Source: Bacteroidales bacterium
GTDB taxonomy: Bacteria > Bacteroidota > Bacteroidia > Bacteroidales > UBA12481
Direction: 5' to 3'
Assembly: GCA_021160155.1 (NCBI GenBank)
Contig: JAGHDB010000083.1
Span: forward strand, 1 to 5,543
DNA: 5,543 nt
Program-made: the position numbers and the translations under genes
Notes under the pieces: generated by a model
What the model saw: only the letters and a program-made list of their open reading frames with translations
Database searches by the model: none
What the model was told of the DNA's origin: nothing
In this document: positions 1 through 5,543 of the stretch, piece after piece
Numbering within the stretch: the stretch's first letter is position 1
How the letters are laid out: every line of letters begins with the position of its first letter

Positions 1-454
1 GGGTACCGATCTCCTGACCATCCAGCCAGGCTTTCATTTCCCAGTCAACTGCTTCGAAATGCAACAATACTTTTCTGGATTTTTTATGAATGGGAATCTT
101 CAATTGTTTCTGGTACCAGAGTTTTTGATCCGAAGAAAGCCTTTTCATCACCCCGGAGAGGGCAGATTCAACGGGGTAAGGAACGAGAATCCGGCCCTGC
201 ATGGAATCGGGATGATTCAGTGTGGCAGAGGTAATGGCATACTCCCATAACCCGTTCAGGTTTTTCCAGTTTGGCCTGACCATTTGCGGTCTTGGATATT
301 CCTGCCAGGTTTTTCCGGGTTGTACTTCATCGCTCCACCGGGTTTTCAAAGGGCCTTCCTGAGGATGATAAGTTGTGTTTTCAGGCTGGCAGCCTGACAG
401 GATGATCCATAAACTATTCAATAAAATAAGGAGAATCAGACGGTAGTGTTTCAT
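1..454 (-). CDS. Glycoside hydrolase family 2 lipoprotein, N-terminal part (cut by window edge)
   Basis: The reading frame starts at the ATG at 454 and stays open for 151 codons to the left edge, so only the N-terminus is visible. Residues 1-22 form a lipoprotein signal peptide: Lys2, a hydrophobic run, and the lipobox LSGC with Cys22 as the lipidated residue. This predicts a membrane-anchored exported enzyme. From about residue 54 the protein reads like the sugar-binding (jelly-roll) domain of GH2 enzymes: RPQMVRPNW (55-63) followed by NLNGLWEYA (65-73), ILVPYPVESALSGV (89-102), LWYQK (112-116), and VLLHFEAVDWEMKAWLDG (129-146). These are signature stretches of bacterial GH2 proteins annotated as beta-galactosidase or beta-glucuronidase-like. 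The catalytic TIM barrel lies outside the window, so the sugar specificity cannot be read. The gene diverges from the sialidase at 556. The start lacks a Shine-Dalgarno sequence, as is usual in Bacteroidota. Family assignment is confident; substrate is unknown. Confidence 0.88.
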   Translation of the reverse strand, partial: MKHYRLILLILLNSLWIILSGCQPENTTYHPQEGPLKTRWSDEVQPGKTWQEYPRPQMVRPNWKNLNGLWEYAITSATLNHPDSMQGRILVPYPVESALSGVMKRLSSDQKLWYQKQLKIPIHKKSRKVLLHFEAVDWEMKAWLDGQEIGT

Positions 455-492
455 CGAAAAAGTTTGTTTATTTAGGTCAGTTACGTATTTTA

Positions 493-522
493 CAAAACAA
501 TTAACCAGTCTAATATAGGCAA
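493..522 (-). promoter_or_regulatory. Possible promoter of the GH2 gene
   Basis: On the minus strand, TTGTTTTG (493-500) matches the Bacteroidota -7 element TAnnTTTG at all but one fixed position. A TTG (520-522) lies 19 bp upstream of it, in the place of the -33 element. Transcription would start near 485, giving a leader of about 30 nt before the ATG at 454. This is based on motif match and spacing only. Confidence 0.3.
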
Positions 523-524
523 TT

Positions 525-532
525 TAGTTTTG
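525..532 (+). promoter_or_regulatory. Probable -7 promoter element of the sialidase gene
   Basis: TAGTTTTG is an exact match to the Bacteroidota sigma-factor -7 consensus TAnnTTTG and lies 23 bp before the sialidase ATG. The -33 element is poor: only TTAA at 501-504 is at the right distance (20 bp). A start site near 538-540 would leave a leader of about 16 nt. The element overlaps the divergent control region shared with the GH2 gene. Confidence 0.4.
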
Positions 533-555
533 GGTTTCTCTTAAATATACGAAAA

Positions 556-2745
556 ATGAGTACAAAAACACTCCTGTTAAGCCTGGTACTGTTTCCTCTT
601 TTATTTGAAGGTTCCATACTCAGGGGTCAGTCTGTTCAGTTCATTAAAGATACCCAACCGGTAGCGGTACACCGGGCGGATTTCAAACCGTTGCCGTCAG
701 GGAAACTGGTCATATCGAAGGTGTCGGGTGAAATAACCGCTAACTACCGTCCCGGTCCTGGAGATTTTCACCTGTTTGCCCGTTTAAAAATTCTGAATTT
801 TGGTCAAACCGATGGTATTTTTAACCTGTGTGGAAATCTTTTCGGCTTTGACGGTCGTCTGCGCGACTATTTTGTAAACGGTCATATATTTGGATCCGGA
901 GTGAAGTCCCTGGGTGAGGCCGGAAAATCCGTCAGCGAAGGCCGGTTTTTTAATTTTGAGATTATCCGAAAAGATAATAAGATCCGGTTTTTGATAGATG
1001 GGAAGGAGATCATTCAGGTAACCGGAGATTTTATTTTTAATAATCCAATGGGGTTCAGACCTAACAAAGCAAAAATATTGATATCAGAATGGAGGGGTGA
1101 AGGTAACTGGGTTCGGGTATCACCGAAACCGCCTTTTTTTACGCTGCCCATTATTGATGTGGCTCATGAAACCTCCCGCCAGGAGATAATTGACAGGGAG
1201 AACCGGGTGTTTATTGGCCAGCCCGGTGTCATTCAATCTCCTGACGGACATGAAATGGCCATGATTTTACCGGATAATGACGGTCAATATAATTCTGTGG
1301 TGATTTTTTCAACTGATGAAGGCCGTACCTGGACTCCTCCTGCGGAGTTGCCATCCAGTCTGTCAGGTGACCGCCATCAGTGTTTGTATGCTCCGGATAA
1401 ACGGTTGGTTATCACTTTTCGTGATTGTGCACGGGAGTCTCCCACGACGAATGATTTTGTAGCTTGGGTTGGTCGATATCAGGATCTTAAGGCCGGTGCC
1501 GAAGGTCAATACCGCATCCGGTTACTGGATAATTTATCAGAGTGGGATGGTAGTTATCCGGTTTTTGAGTTGCTTCCGGGCGGGAGCTTCTTAGCGGCAA
1601 CTTATGGCAAATGGGATCGGGATCAAAAGAAAAGCTTCAAGGGGGTACATTTCAAATTGGATGAGATTGATGCCAAATACAGGCAGCTACCTGATGTGGT
1701 GGATGTATTTGTGAATGAAAAAGAAGGGTATGACACTTATCGGATTCCGGCCCTTTTATATACTGTCAAAGGGACTCTTCTGGCGTTTGCCGAAGGGAGA
1801 TCTTCTCTTTCGGATCATGCTGAGAATGATATCGTGCTGAAAAGAAGTCAGAACAGGGGTGCCTCCTGGTTGCCGCTTCAGGTAGTGGCCGAAGACGGGG
1901 CTAATTCACTGAATAACCCGCTGGTAGTGCAGGATAAGAAAACCGGCCGGGTGCTGTTGATGTATCAGCGATATCCGCGGTCGCATGATGAACGCTCGGT
2001 AGGCCCCGGGTATGAGTCAGATACTATTTGTCGCACTTATCTGATTCATTCGGATGATGATGGAGTGCATTGGTCTTCTCCAAAGGATATCACCCGGCAG
2101 GTGAAACGTCCCACTTGGGTAACCAGTACTGCATCCGGGCCGGGCAATGGCATCCAGTTAAAACACGGGGCGCATAAAGGTCGTCTGATTATGCCTTTTA
2201 ATCAGGGGCCTTATGGCAAATGGAGGGTGTATGCAGTGTTCAGTGATGATCATGGCAGGCATTGGCAATGGGGGGAAGTGGCATTTGAAAAGGACAAAGG
2301 ACTGGGCAATGAAGTGCAAATGGCGGAGTTGTCAGATGGTTCGGTGATGCTCAATTCAAGAAGTGCCTACGGTAAAAAATACCGAAAGACAGCCATTAGC
2401 CGGGACGGAGGGGTGAACTGGACGGGACTGAGGGATGAAAAACAATTGATTGAGCCGCAATGTATGGGGAGTTTTATCAGCTTGAATCATACGGGCTATG
2501 AGCCGCCGCCATTGCTGTATGCCGGTCCGGGTTCACAAAAATCCCGGAAATTCGGGACCATTTATGTGTCTCTGGATGACGGATTTACCTGGGGATATAA
2601 TCGTTGTTTGTATAACGGGGCGTATGCATATTCTTCTTTGACCGATATGGATAAAGGCCGATTCGGATTGCTGTTTGAGCGTGACGGGTATCAGAAAATA
2701 TCTTTTTTAACCCAAACACTGGAGGATCTGTTAAGAGATGAATAA
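556..2745 (+). CDS. Exported multidomain exo-alpha-sialidase (GH33)
   Basis: The product is predicted to hydrolyse terminal alpha-linked sialic acids outside the cytoplasm. Residues 1-24 look like a Sec signal peptide without a lipobox cysteine, probably cut near G24/Q25. Residues about 27-185 resemble a concanavalin-like beta-sandwich that may bind glycans. Residues about 198-380 form a sialidase-related segment with one Asp-box (S252-W259) and the stretches DRHQ (272-275) and FRDCARESP (288-296). Residues about 385-727 form the catalytic six-bladed propeller. It has a YRIP motif (395-398) and AEGR (412-415). It has Asp-boxes at S499-W506, S563-W570, S615-W622 and S672-W679, plus a degenerate one at S431-W438. 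By comparison with known sialidases, the arginine triad would be R396, R602 (in LNSR) and R664. D420 would be the acid/base, and Y692 (in AYSSL) with E586 (in NEVQMAEL) the nucleophile pair. No key residue appears to be missing. The gene is divergent from the GH2 lipoprotein gene, which suggests joint glycan breakdown. The ATG at 556 is chosen because the signal peptide follows it directly. Confidence 0.9.
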   Translation: MSTKTLLLSLVLFPLLFEGSILRGQSVQFIKDTQPVAVHRADFKPLPSGKLVISKVSGEITANYRPGPGDFHLFARLKILNFGQTDGIFNLCGNLFGFDGRLRDYFVNGHIFGSGVKSLGEAGKSVSEGRFFNFEIIRKDNKIRFLIDGKEIIQVTGDFIFNNPMGFRPNKAKILISEWRGEGNWVRVSPKPPFFTLPIIDVAHETSRQEIIDRENRVFIGQPGVIQSPDGHEMAMILPDNDGQYNSVVIFSTDEGRTWTPPAELPSSLSGDRHQCLYAPDKRLVITFRDCARESPTTNDFVAWVGRYQDLKAGAEGQYRIRLLDNLSEWDGSYPVFELLPGGSFLAATYGKWDRDQKKSFKGVHFKLDEIDAKYRQLPDVVDVFVNEKEGYDTYRIPALLYTVKGTLLAFAEGRSSLSDHAENDIVLKRSQNRGASWLPLQVVAEDGANSLNNPLVVQDKKTGRVLLMYQRYPRSHDERSVGPGYESDTICRTYLIHSDDDGVHWSSPKDITRQVKRPTWVTSTASGPGNGIQLKHGAHKGRLIMPFNQGPYGKWRVYAVFSDDHGRHWQWGEVAFEKDKGLGNEVQMAELSDGSVMLNSRSAYGKKYRKTAISRDGGVNWTGLRDEKQLIEPQCMGSFISLNHTGYEPPPLLYAGPGSQKSRKFGTIYVSLDDGFTWGYNRCLYNGAYAYSSLTDMDKGRFGLLFERDGYQKISFLTQTLEDLLRDE

Positions 2746-2759
2746 AACATGAATAAAAC
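2738..2759 (+). repeat. 11-bp tandem direct repeat at the convergent gene ends
   Basis: ATGAATAAAAC occurs twice head to tail (2738-2748 and 2749-2759). The first copy contains the sialidase stop codon TAA (2743-2745); the second fills most of the 18-bp gap before the stop codon of the converging lipoprotein gene. It looks like a small tandem duplication. No GC-rich hairpin suitable for a terminator is visible in the gap. Confidence 0.7.
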
Positions 2760-2763
2760 CGGA

Positions 2764-3798
2764 TTAATGCCATCGTGAAAATCCCAAATGACGTGTGTAT
2801 CTGCCCATGGCTAAAGAATCAAGCTCCTGCGGACCCATGATCAACCCGTTAATTCCGGTGGTGACGTAAGTAGAAAAAATACCAAGCCCGTGGTCTATAT
2901 TGCTATATCCTATTCCATGATAATCATCGGTTATCCGGTTTACTTCACGATAAAAACGGATTTGGTTGTCTGAAGAGAGTATGGTAAAATCAAGTGTTTG
3001 TGCAATTCTGACCACAACATCCGGATTGGGTTTAATTTGTGCGGCAATTTGGGCATAGAAGTTTTCGGGGCGAAAATAGTAGGAGCAAATGAATCGGGAA
3101 CCACCCGGGAACGAGGTTTCATTATTTTTAATTCCCTGAAGGATCCACCGGGCAACCTCTTCTGTTTCATGATCTTCAAATCTTTCAAGATAGTGGAGCC
3201 TGACTTCGATTTCGTAGGTATTTCCCGGATAGGTATTCATCCACTCCATAAAGAATGGCTTTTCGGTAAAGAGATAGATTTTGGTAAATGTGTATCGTGG
3301 TTGTGTAATATGTGGAGGCTCCTGGAGATGTGATACGGCATGCACGGTGTCTTCAAGTCCCGGGATTTTAACAAACAGGTGTAAATCAACCCGGTAGGGA
3401 AGGCCTATATGAAGAAAATAGGAAGGAAGAAGATGGAGGTGACTGCTGTCGGTTTGATATACCAGGTTATTGTGCGTAGCAAAAACACCTTCAACCCGGT
3501 CATGAATCAGCGTGGGGATCAGGTCAGCCCGTTCAATGAGTTTTCCACCCGGGGTTTTTGTTTCAAGCCATACGGCAGCATTGCGGTAGTATATTGAATC
3601 GGGTATCCGTGCATAGGATTCGGCATTTCCCGGTCCGACAAAAGTTTTGGTCAGCCTGATTGCAAATACCGAATCAGCAGGATTAATCATTCCGTAAACT
3701 ACGGGTATCGGATCGGAAGGAATATAAGGATCAAATCTTTCGGAGCAGGCTGCAGCCAGCAAGAATAATGGTGTCAGTAATATTACGGAATGCTTCAT
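2764..3798 (-). CDS. DUF4249-type lipoprotein
   Basis: This 344-residue protein starts at the ATG at 3798 with a lipoprotein signal peptide. A hydrophobic run ends in LAAAC, giving Cys18 as the lipid anchor, so an outer-membrane or periplasmic-face lipoprotein is expected. After the anchor, residues about 27-65 (PIPVVYGMINPADSVFAIRL, then VGPGNAESYARIPDSIYY) resemble the opening of the DUF4249 family, whose members typically start with a conserved PVVYGLLNP-like stretch. The C-terminal GLGIF also fits that family. The rest is probably beta-rich with no enzymatic motif visible. In Bacteroidota these proteins are often encoded beside TonB-dependent receptors, and their function is unknown. No receptor gene is present here: the neighbours are a convergent sialidase 18 bp away and a divergent lipoprotein gene. 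Assignment rests on recall of the family pattern, not on a search. Confidence 0.7.
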   Translation of the reverse strand: MKHSVILLTPLFLLAAACSERFDPYIPSDPIPVVYGMINPADSVFAIRLTKTFVGPGNAESYARIPDSIYYRNAAVWLETKTPGGKLIERADLIPTLIHDRVEGVFATHNNLVYQTDSSHLHLLPSYFLHIGLPYRVDLHLFVKIPGLEDTVHAVSHLQEPPHITQPRYTFTKIYLFTEKPFFMEWMNTYPGNTYEIEVRLHYLERFEDHETEEVARWILQGIKNNETSFPGGSRFICSYYFRPENFYAQIAAQIKPNPDVVVRIAQTLDFTILSSDNQIRFYREVNRITDDYHGIGYSNIDHGLGIFSTYVTTGINGLIMGPQELDSLAMGRYTRHLGFSRWH

Positions 3799-3820
3799 AT
3801 TTAATCGGCATTGTCACGGG

Positions 3821-3852
3821 TTTGTGAAGATAATGGTTTTAGTGTATTTTTA
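3821..3852 (+). promoter_or_regulatory. Possible promoter for the two downstream lipoprotein genes
   Basis: TTTG (3821-3824), 20 bp of spacer and TATTTTTA (3845-3852) match the Bacteroidota -33/-7 arrangement, with one mismatch in the last base of the -7 element. The predicted start near 3859 leaves only about 10 nt before the ATG at 3869, which is short, so the call is tentative. No convincing promoter for the divergent gene was found in the same 70-bp gap. Confidence 0.33.
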
Positions 3853-3868
3853 AATCAAATATCGGTAG

Positions 3869-4801
3869 ATGAAAAATAGATTTACTTTAGGGACTGTATG
3901 GATACTGATTTTAGGTATTGGTGTTTTTTCCTGTTCGTCTGATCAGGAAAAGCAAGCCAGGATTCGTTTGGAACAGGCACGTAATCTGTATCATGGCGGA
4001 CAGTTGGAAACAGCGATGCAGTTGCTTGATTCAATTCAGATTTGGTATCCTGATCAATTCGGTATTGTGGGTAAGGCACTGAAACTGCAAGACAGTGTTG
4101 CTTATGATTATCATATACAATTAATACGATCTGCTTCAGTAATGTTAGACTCATTAGAGCCCGGAGTCAAATTGCTGTCGAAAAATTTCAGGTGGATACC
4201 CGGCAAAGCCGGGCAACCGGGGATGTACGAACATAAACGGCAAACAGTTAGAAATTCATGGAACCGGACCTTCCTGAAGGTTAATATCAACGACCGGGGA
4301 GAGATGTGGCTTACTTCGCACTATTATGGAAAAGAGTGGATTGATCATTTCTGTATTAAAGTATATCATCGGGATCACTATATCTTCTCCGATACAATCC
4401 CCCTGAGTAATCCATGGAATAGAAAGGTGCAGGATATGGATGACAAATGGGAAACAATTGATTTCAGAGAGGGAACTGATAATGGGGTCATAGGATTTAT
4501 TGTAGATCATAATGATGAACCATTGAAGGTTCGTTTTACCGGAAAAAAATTCTATTACATTGTGATGGAGAAGTTTGACCGCCTGGCAGTTAAGGAAGGA
4601 TATGAATTGGCACAGGTTTTGAGTGAAATTTATCAATTGAAACAAACGATAAAGCGAAACCAAAAAGCAATCCGGTTATTACGCACTCGTCAGGTTTCAA
4701 GTGATACAATCATCCGAAATCAGTACCAACATGAAAAAACAACCGATTCACTTAATCTTCCGGATTCCCGTTCTTCTGATACCCCTGATTCTGGCTCTTA
4801 G
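3869..4801 (+). CDS. Putative lipoprotein with TPR-like N-terminus and C-terminal coiled coil
   Basis: The 310-residue product begins with a signal peptide: Lys2 and Arg4, then a hydrophobic stretch ending in VFSC. Cys22 is the probable lipidation site, although Phe at -2 is not the commonest lipobox residue. Residues about 28-70 (EKQARIRLEQARNLYHGGQ, then METAMQ-like helix and LLDSIQIWYP) look like a tetratricopeptide helical pair, as in Bacteroidota envelope proteins that begin with an alanine/leucine-rich repeat and DSI..YP. Residues about 110-235 are rich in aromatic and charged residues and probably beta-stranded, without a recognised motif. Residues 239-275 (AVKEGYELAQVLSEIYQLKQ onward) form a predicted coiled coil. 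The tail is rich in Ser, Asp and Pro. The last 23 codons overlap the next gene in another frame. No function is recognised; a role in envelope protein interactions is only a guess from the TPR and coiled coil. Confidence 0.8.
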   Translation: MKNRFTLGTVWILILGIGVFSCSSDQEKQARIRLEQARNLYHGGQLETAMQLLDSIQIWYPDQFGIVGKALKLQDSVAYDYHIQLIRSASVMLDSLEPGVKLLSKNFRWIPGKAGQPGMYEHKRQTVRNSWNRTFLKVNINDRGEMWLTSHYYGKEWIDHFCIKVYHRDHYIFSDTIPLSNPWNRKVQDMDDKWETIDFREGTDNGVIGFIVDHNDEPLKVRFTGKKFYYIVMEKFDRLAVKEGYELAQVLSEIYQLKQTIKRNQKAIRLLRTRQVSSDTIIRNQYQHEKTTDSLNLPDSRSSDTPDSGS

Positions 4802-5249
4802 TGGCTGTCATGAGGAGCCCGGGCCCGATATACGCGACACGCTTTTAGGGTATTATGATTACCAGGTTAAAATTTATGATCAGATCAATGGTGATTTGGT
4901 CTATTTAGGTGATCAGCCCGGTTTCTATGACATCACGGGTGTGATGCATATTGAGAAAAATCCTCATTACTCCGATATGATCGATTTTTATGAGGACGAC
5001 GAATTACTCTTTCAGGGGGAGCATATAAGGGATGCCGGTAATGCCATTGTTTTTGATGTTCCGCTTCAGGAGGGGTGGGTAGGTCCGCTTCCTGTGCAGG
5101 TATCCGGTTATGATTACTGGGAGGTGGACGGCTCAATGTATCACGGTGCTTATTTAACTCAGGACCAGCAGGTTGAAATTGGATTCAGCGCATATATTAT
5201 GGATGTGGACAGTGGTTTGATAATGGTACTGACTGCAGGCCGGAATTAG
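4731..5249 (+). CDS. Small lipoprotein of unknown function
   Basis: The ATG at 4731 is preferred over an in-frame ATG at 4701. From 4731 the protein opens directly with MKKQPIH, a hydrophobic core and the lipobox LSGC; the earlier start would put ten polar residues before the signal peptide. The product is 172 residues with Cys26 as the lipid anchor, followed by a short acidic/proline linker (HEEPGPD). The remainder (about residues 35-172) is rich in Tyr, Asp, Gly and alternating hydrophobic residues, with repeated stretches such as YYDYQVKIYDQ and DYWEVDGSMYHGAY. This suggests a single beta-barrel or beta-sandwich domain of lipocalin-like size. No family or catalytic motif is recognised. It overlaps the preceding lipoprotein gene by 71 nt and is probably co-transcribed and translationally coupled with it. 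No Shine-Dalgarno sequence is seen. Confidence 0.8.
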   Translation: MKKQPIHLIFRIPVLLIPLILALSGCHEEPGPDIRDTLLGYYDYQVKIYDQINGDLVYLGDQPGFYDITGVMHIEKNPHYSDMIDFYEDDELLFQGEHIRDAGNAIVFDVPLQEGWVGPLPVQVSGYDYWEVDGSMYHGAYLTQDQQVEIGFSAYIMDVDSGLIMVLTAGRN

Positions 5250-5286
5250 CTTGCCTGGAACCTGAAAGAAATTTCAAAATCTGTTT

Positions 5287-5294
5287 TATCTTTG
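5287..5294 (+). promoter_or_regulatory. -7 promoter element of the tRNA gene
   Basis: TATCTTTG is an exact match to the Bacteroidota -7 consensus TAnnTTTG, 11 bp before the first base of the tRNA. A -33 element is weak; CTGAAA at 5262-5267 is at about the right distance. The transcript would start within a few bases of the mature tRNA end. Confidence 0.5.
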
Positions 5295-5305
5295 TCCCCG
5301 CTCCT

Positions 5306-5376
5306 GCCAAGGTAGTTAAACGGTAGAACAGCGGTTTCGTAAACCGCCGATCCGGGTTCGATTCCCGGTCTTGGCT
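5306..5376 (+). tRNA. trnT: tRNA-Thr, anticodon CGT
   Basis: A complete 71-nt cloverleaf can be folded by eye. The acceptor stem pairs GCCAAGG with TCTTGGC (last pair G-T). The D arm has GTT/AAC pairing with a GG in the loop. The anticodon stem GCGGT/ACCGC encloses the loop TTCGTAA, with anticodon CGT at 5338-5340, reading the Thr codon ACG. A 4-nt variable loop (CGAT) follows, then the T arm CCGGG/CCCGG with loop TTCGATT. The discriminator base is T5376. G1-C72, C2-G71 and G35-U36 agree with threonine identity. The CCA end is not encoded (the next bases are CAG), so it must be added by the CCA-adding enzyme. The 3' end may serve as an integration site, given the repeats that follow. Confidence 0.95.
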
Positions 5377-5400
5377 CAGAATTAAAAGAGAGAAAAAAAA

Positions 5401-5515
5401 GTTGTCAACTCTAAAAAGTTGTCAACCCTCTTCTTCTATCTTGAGTCTAAAGATATTAATTCTTCCACTTGCTCATATAAGAAAGTTGTCAACTCTGTAT
5501 TATTCAGTTGACAAG
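5401..5515. repeat. Cluster of four TTGTCAAC motifs next to the tRNA; possible integrase arm sites
   Basis: Three direct copies read GTTGTCAACTCT (5401-5412), GTTGTCAACCCT (5418-5429) and GTTGTCAACTCT (5485-5496). A fourth copy lies inverted at 5506-5514 (AGTTGACAA, with flanking A/T). Aligned with flanks they give AAA(G/C)TTGTCAACT. Each unit is itself nearly palindromic (GTTG-T-CAAC). Copies 1 and 2 start 17 bp apart; copies 3 and 4 form a second, inverted pair. The whole 5377-5543 stretch is AT-rich, with no gene visible. Position directly after a tRNA 3' end and several short direct repeats fit arm-type binding sites of a tyrosine integrase at an element boundary. Regulator operators are an alternative. 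Confidence 0.6.
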
Positions 5516-5518
5516 TTT
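5482..5518. repeat. Inverted repeat, 13-bp arms with one mismatch and an 11-bp spacer
   Basis: AAAGTTGTCAACT (5482-5494) is the reverse complement of AGTTGACAAGTTT (5506-5518), except at 5485/5515 where G faces G. It is made from motif copies 3 and 4 of the cluster. As RNA it would give a 9-bp uninterrupted, A/U-rich stem with an 11-nt loop followed by GUUUAA, which is a weak terminator at best. A dimeric protein binding site is more plausible. Confidence 0.6.
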
Positions 5519-5543
5519 AATAGAATTTACTTCTGGTTATGAC

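Noticed and set aside
59..250. Plus-strand open frame of 63 codons
   Set aside because: It lies antisense to the GH2 coding region, whose conserved motifs are read on the minus strand; the 63-residue product shows no signal or domain.
2998..3597. Two plus-strand open frames (2998-3333 and 3409-3597)
   Set aside because: Both are antisense to the DUF4249-type gene, which has a clean signal peptide and family pattern over the full length.
4256..4663. Minus-strand open frame of 135 codons
   Set aside because: It is antisense to the TPR/coiled-coil lipoprotein gene, and its translation is rich in Ile, Phe and His without recognisable structure.
4701..4730. Upstream in-frame start for the small lipoprotein
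   Set aside because: It would place ten polar residues ahead of the signal peptide; the ATG at 4731 followed by two Lys codons is the normal lipoprotein start.
5507..5512. TTGACA-like sequence as a -35 box
   Set aside because: The Bacteroidota primary sigma factor uses different elements (-33 TTTG and -7 TAnnTTTG), and no matching -7 element follows at the right distance; the sequence is explained by the repeat motif.
5401..5515. CRISPR array
   Set aside because: Repeats are only 9-13 bp, spacing is irregular (17, 67 and about 21 bp) and one copy is inverted.
5401..5515. Invertible promoter flanked by inverted repeats
   Set aside because: The copies that could recombine share only about 9-13 bp, no consensus promoter lies between them, and three of four are in the same orientation.
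5482..5520. Factor-independent terminator
   Set aside because: The stem is A/U-rich with a mismatch, the loop is 11 nt, and only a short U run follows; there is also no gene ending nearby other than the tRNA more than 100 bp upstream.

Overview
The window reads as chromosomal DNA of a member of the Bacteroidota. The start codons lack Shine-Dalgarno sequences and sit in A/T-rich leaders. Several upstream regions carry matches to the Bacteroidota promoter element TAnnTTTG. Four of the five proteins begin with a lipoprotein signal peptide, and one belongs, by recognition, to a lipoprotein family (DUF4249) largely confined to this phylum. The genus cannot be fixed from the sequence alone.

Layout. 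Positions 1-454 (minus strand) hold the N-terminal 151 residues of a glycoside hydrolase family 2 (GH2) lipoprotein that runs off the left edge. About 100 bp of divergent promoter region separates it from a 729-residue exported sialidase (556-2745, plus), whose catalytic residues all appear present. Only 18 bp further on, a DUF4249-type lipoprotein gene (2764-3798, minus) converges on it. A second divergent intergenic region (3799-3868) leads into two overlapping plus-strand lipoprotein genes of unknown function: 3869-4801 (TPR-like N-terminus, C-terminal coiled coil) and 4731-5249. A tRNA-Thr(CGT) gene follows at 5306-5376. The last 167 bp are AT-rich and non-coding, and hold four copies of a near-palindromic motif centred on TTGTCAAC, starting 24 bp after the tRNA.

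How the genes fit together. The GH2 enzyme and the sialidase form a divergent exported glycosidase pair. It could remove terminal sialic acid and then act on the exposed sugar of host or environmental glycans; this pairing is inferred from adjacency. The other three lipoprotein genes have no visible link to that pathway. The most notable non-coding signal is the motif cluster just downstream of the tRNA. It resembles the arm-type integrase binding sites found at the edge of an integrated mobile element, so the right edge of the window may be the start of a genomic island. No integrase gene or second tRNA-end repeat lies inside the window, so this remains a hypothesis.
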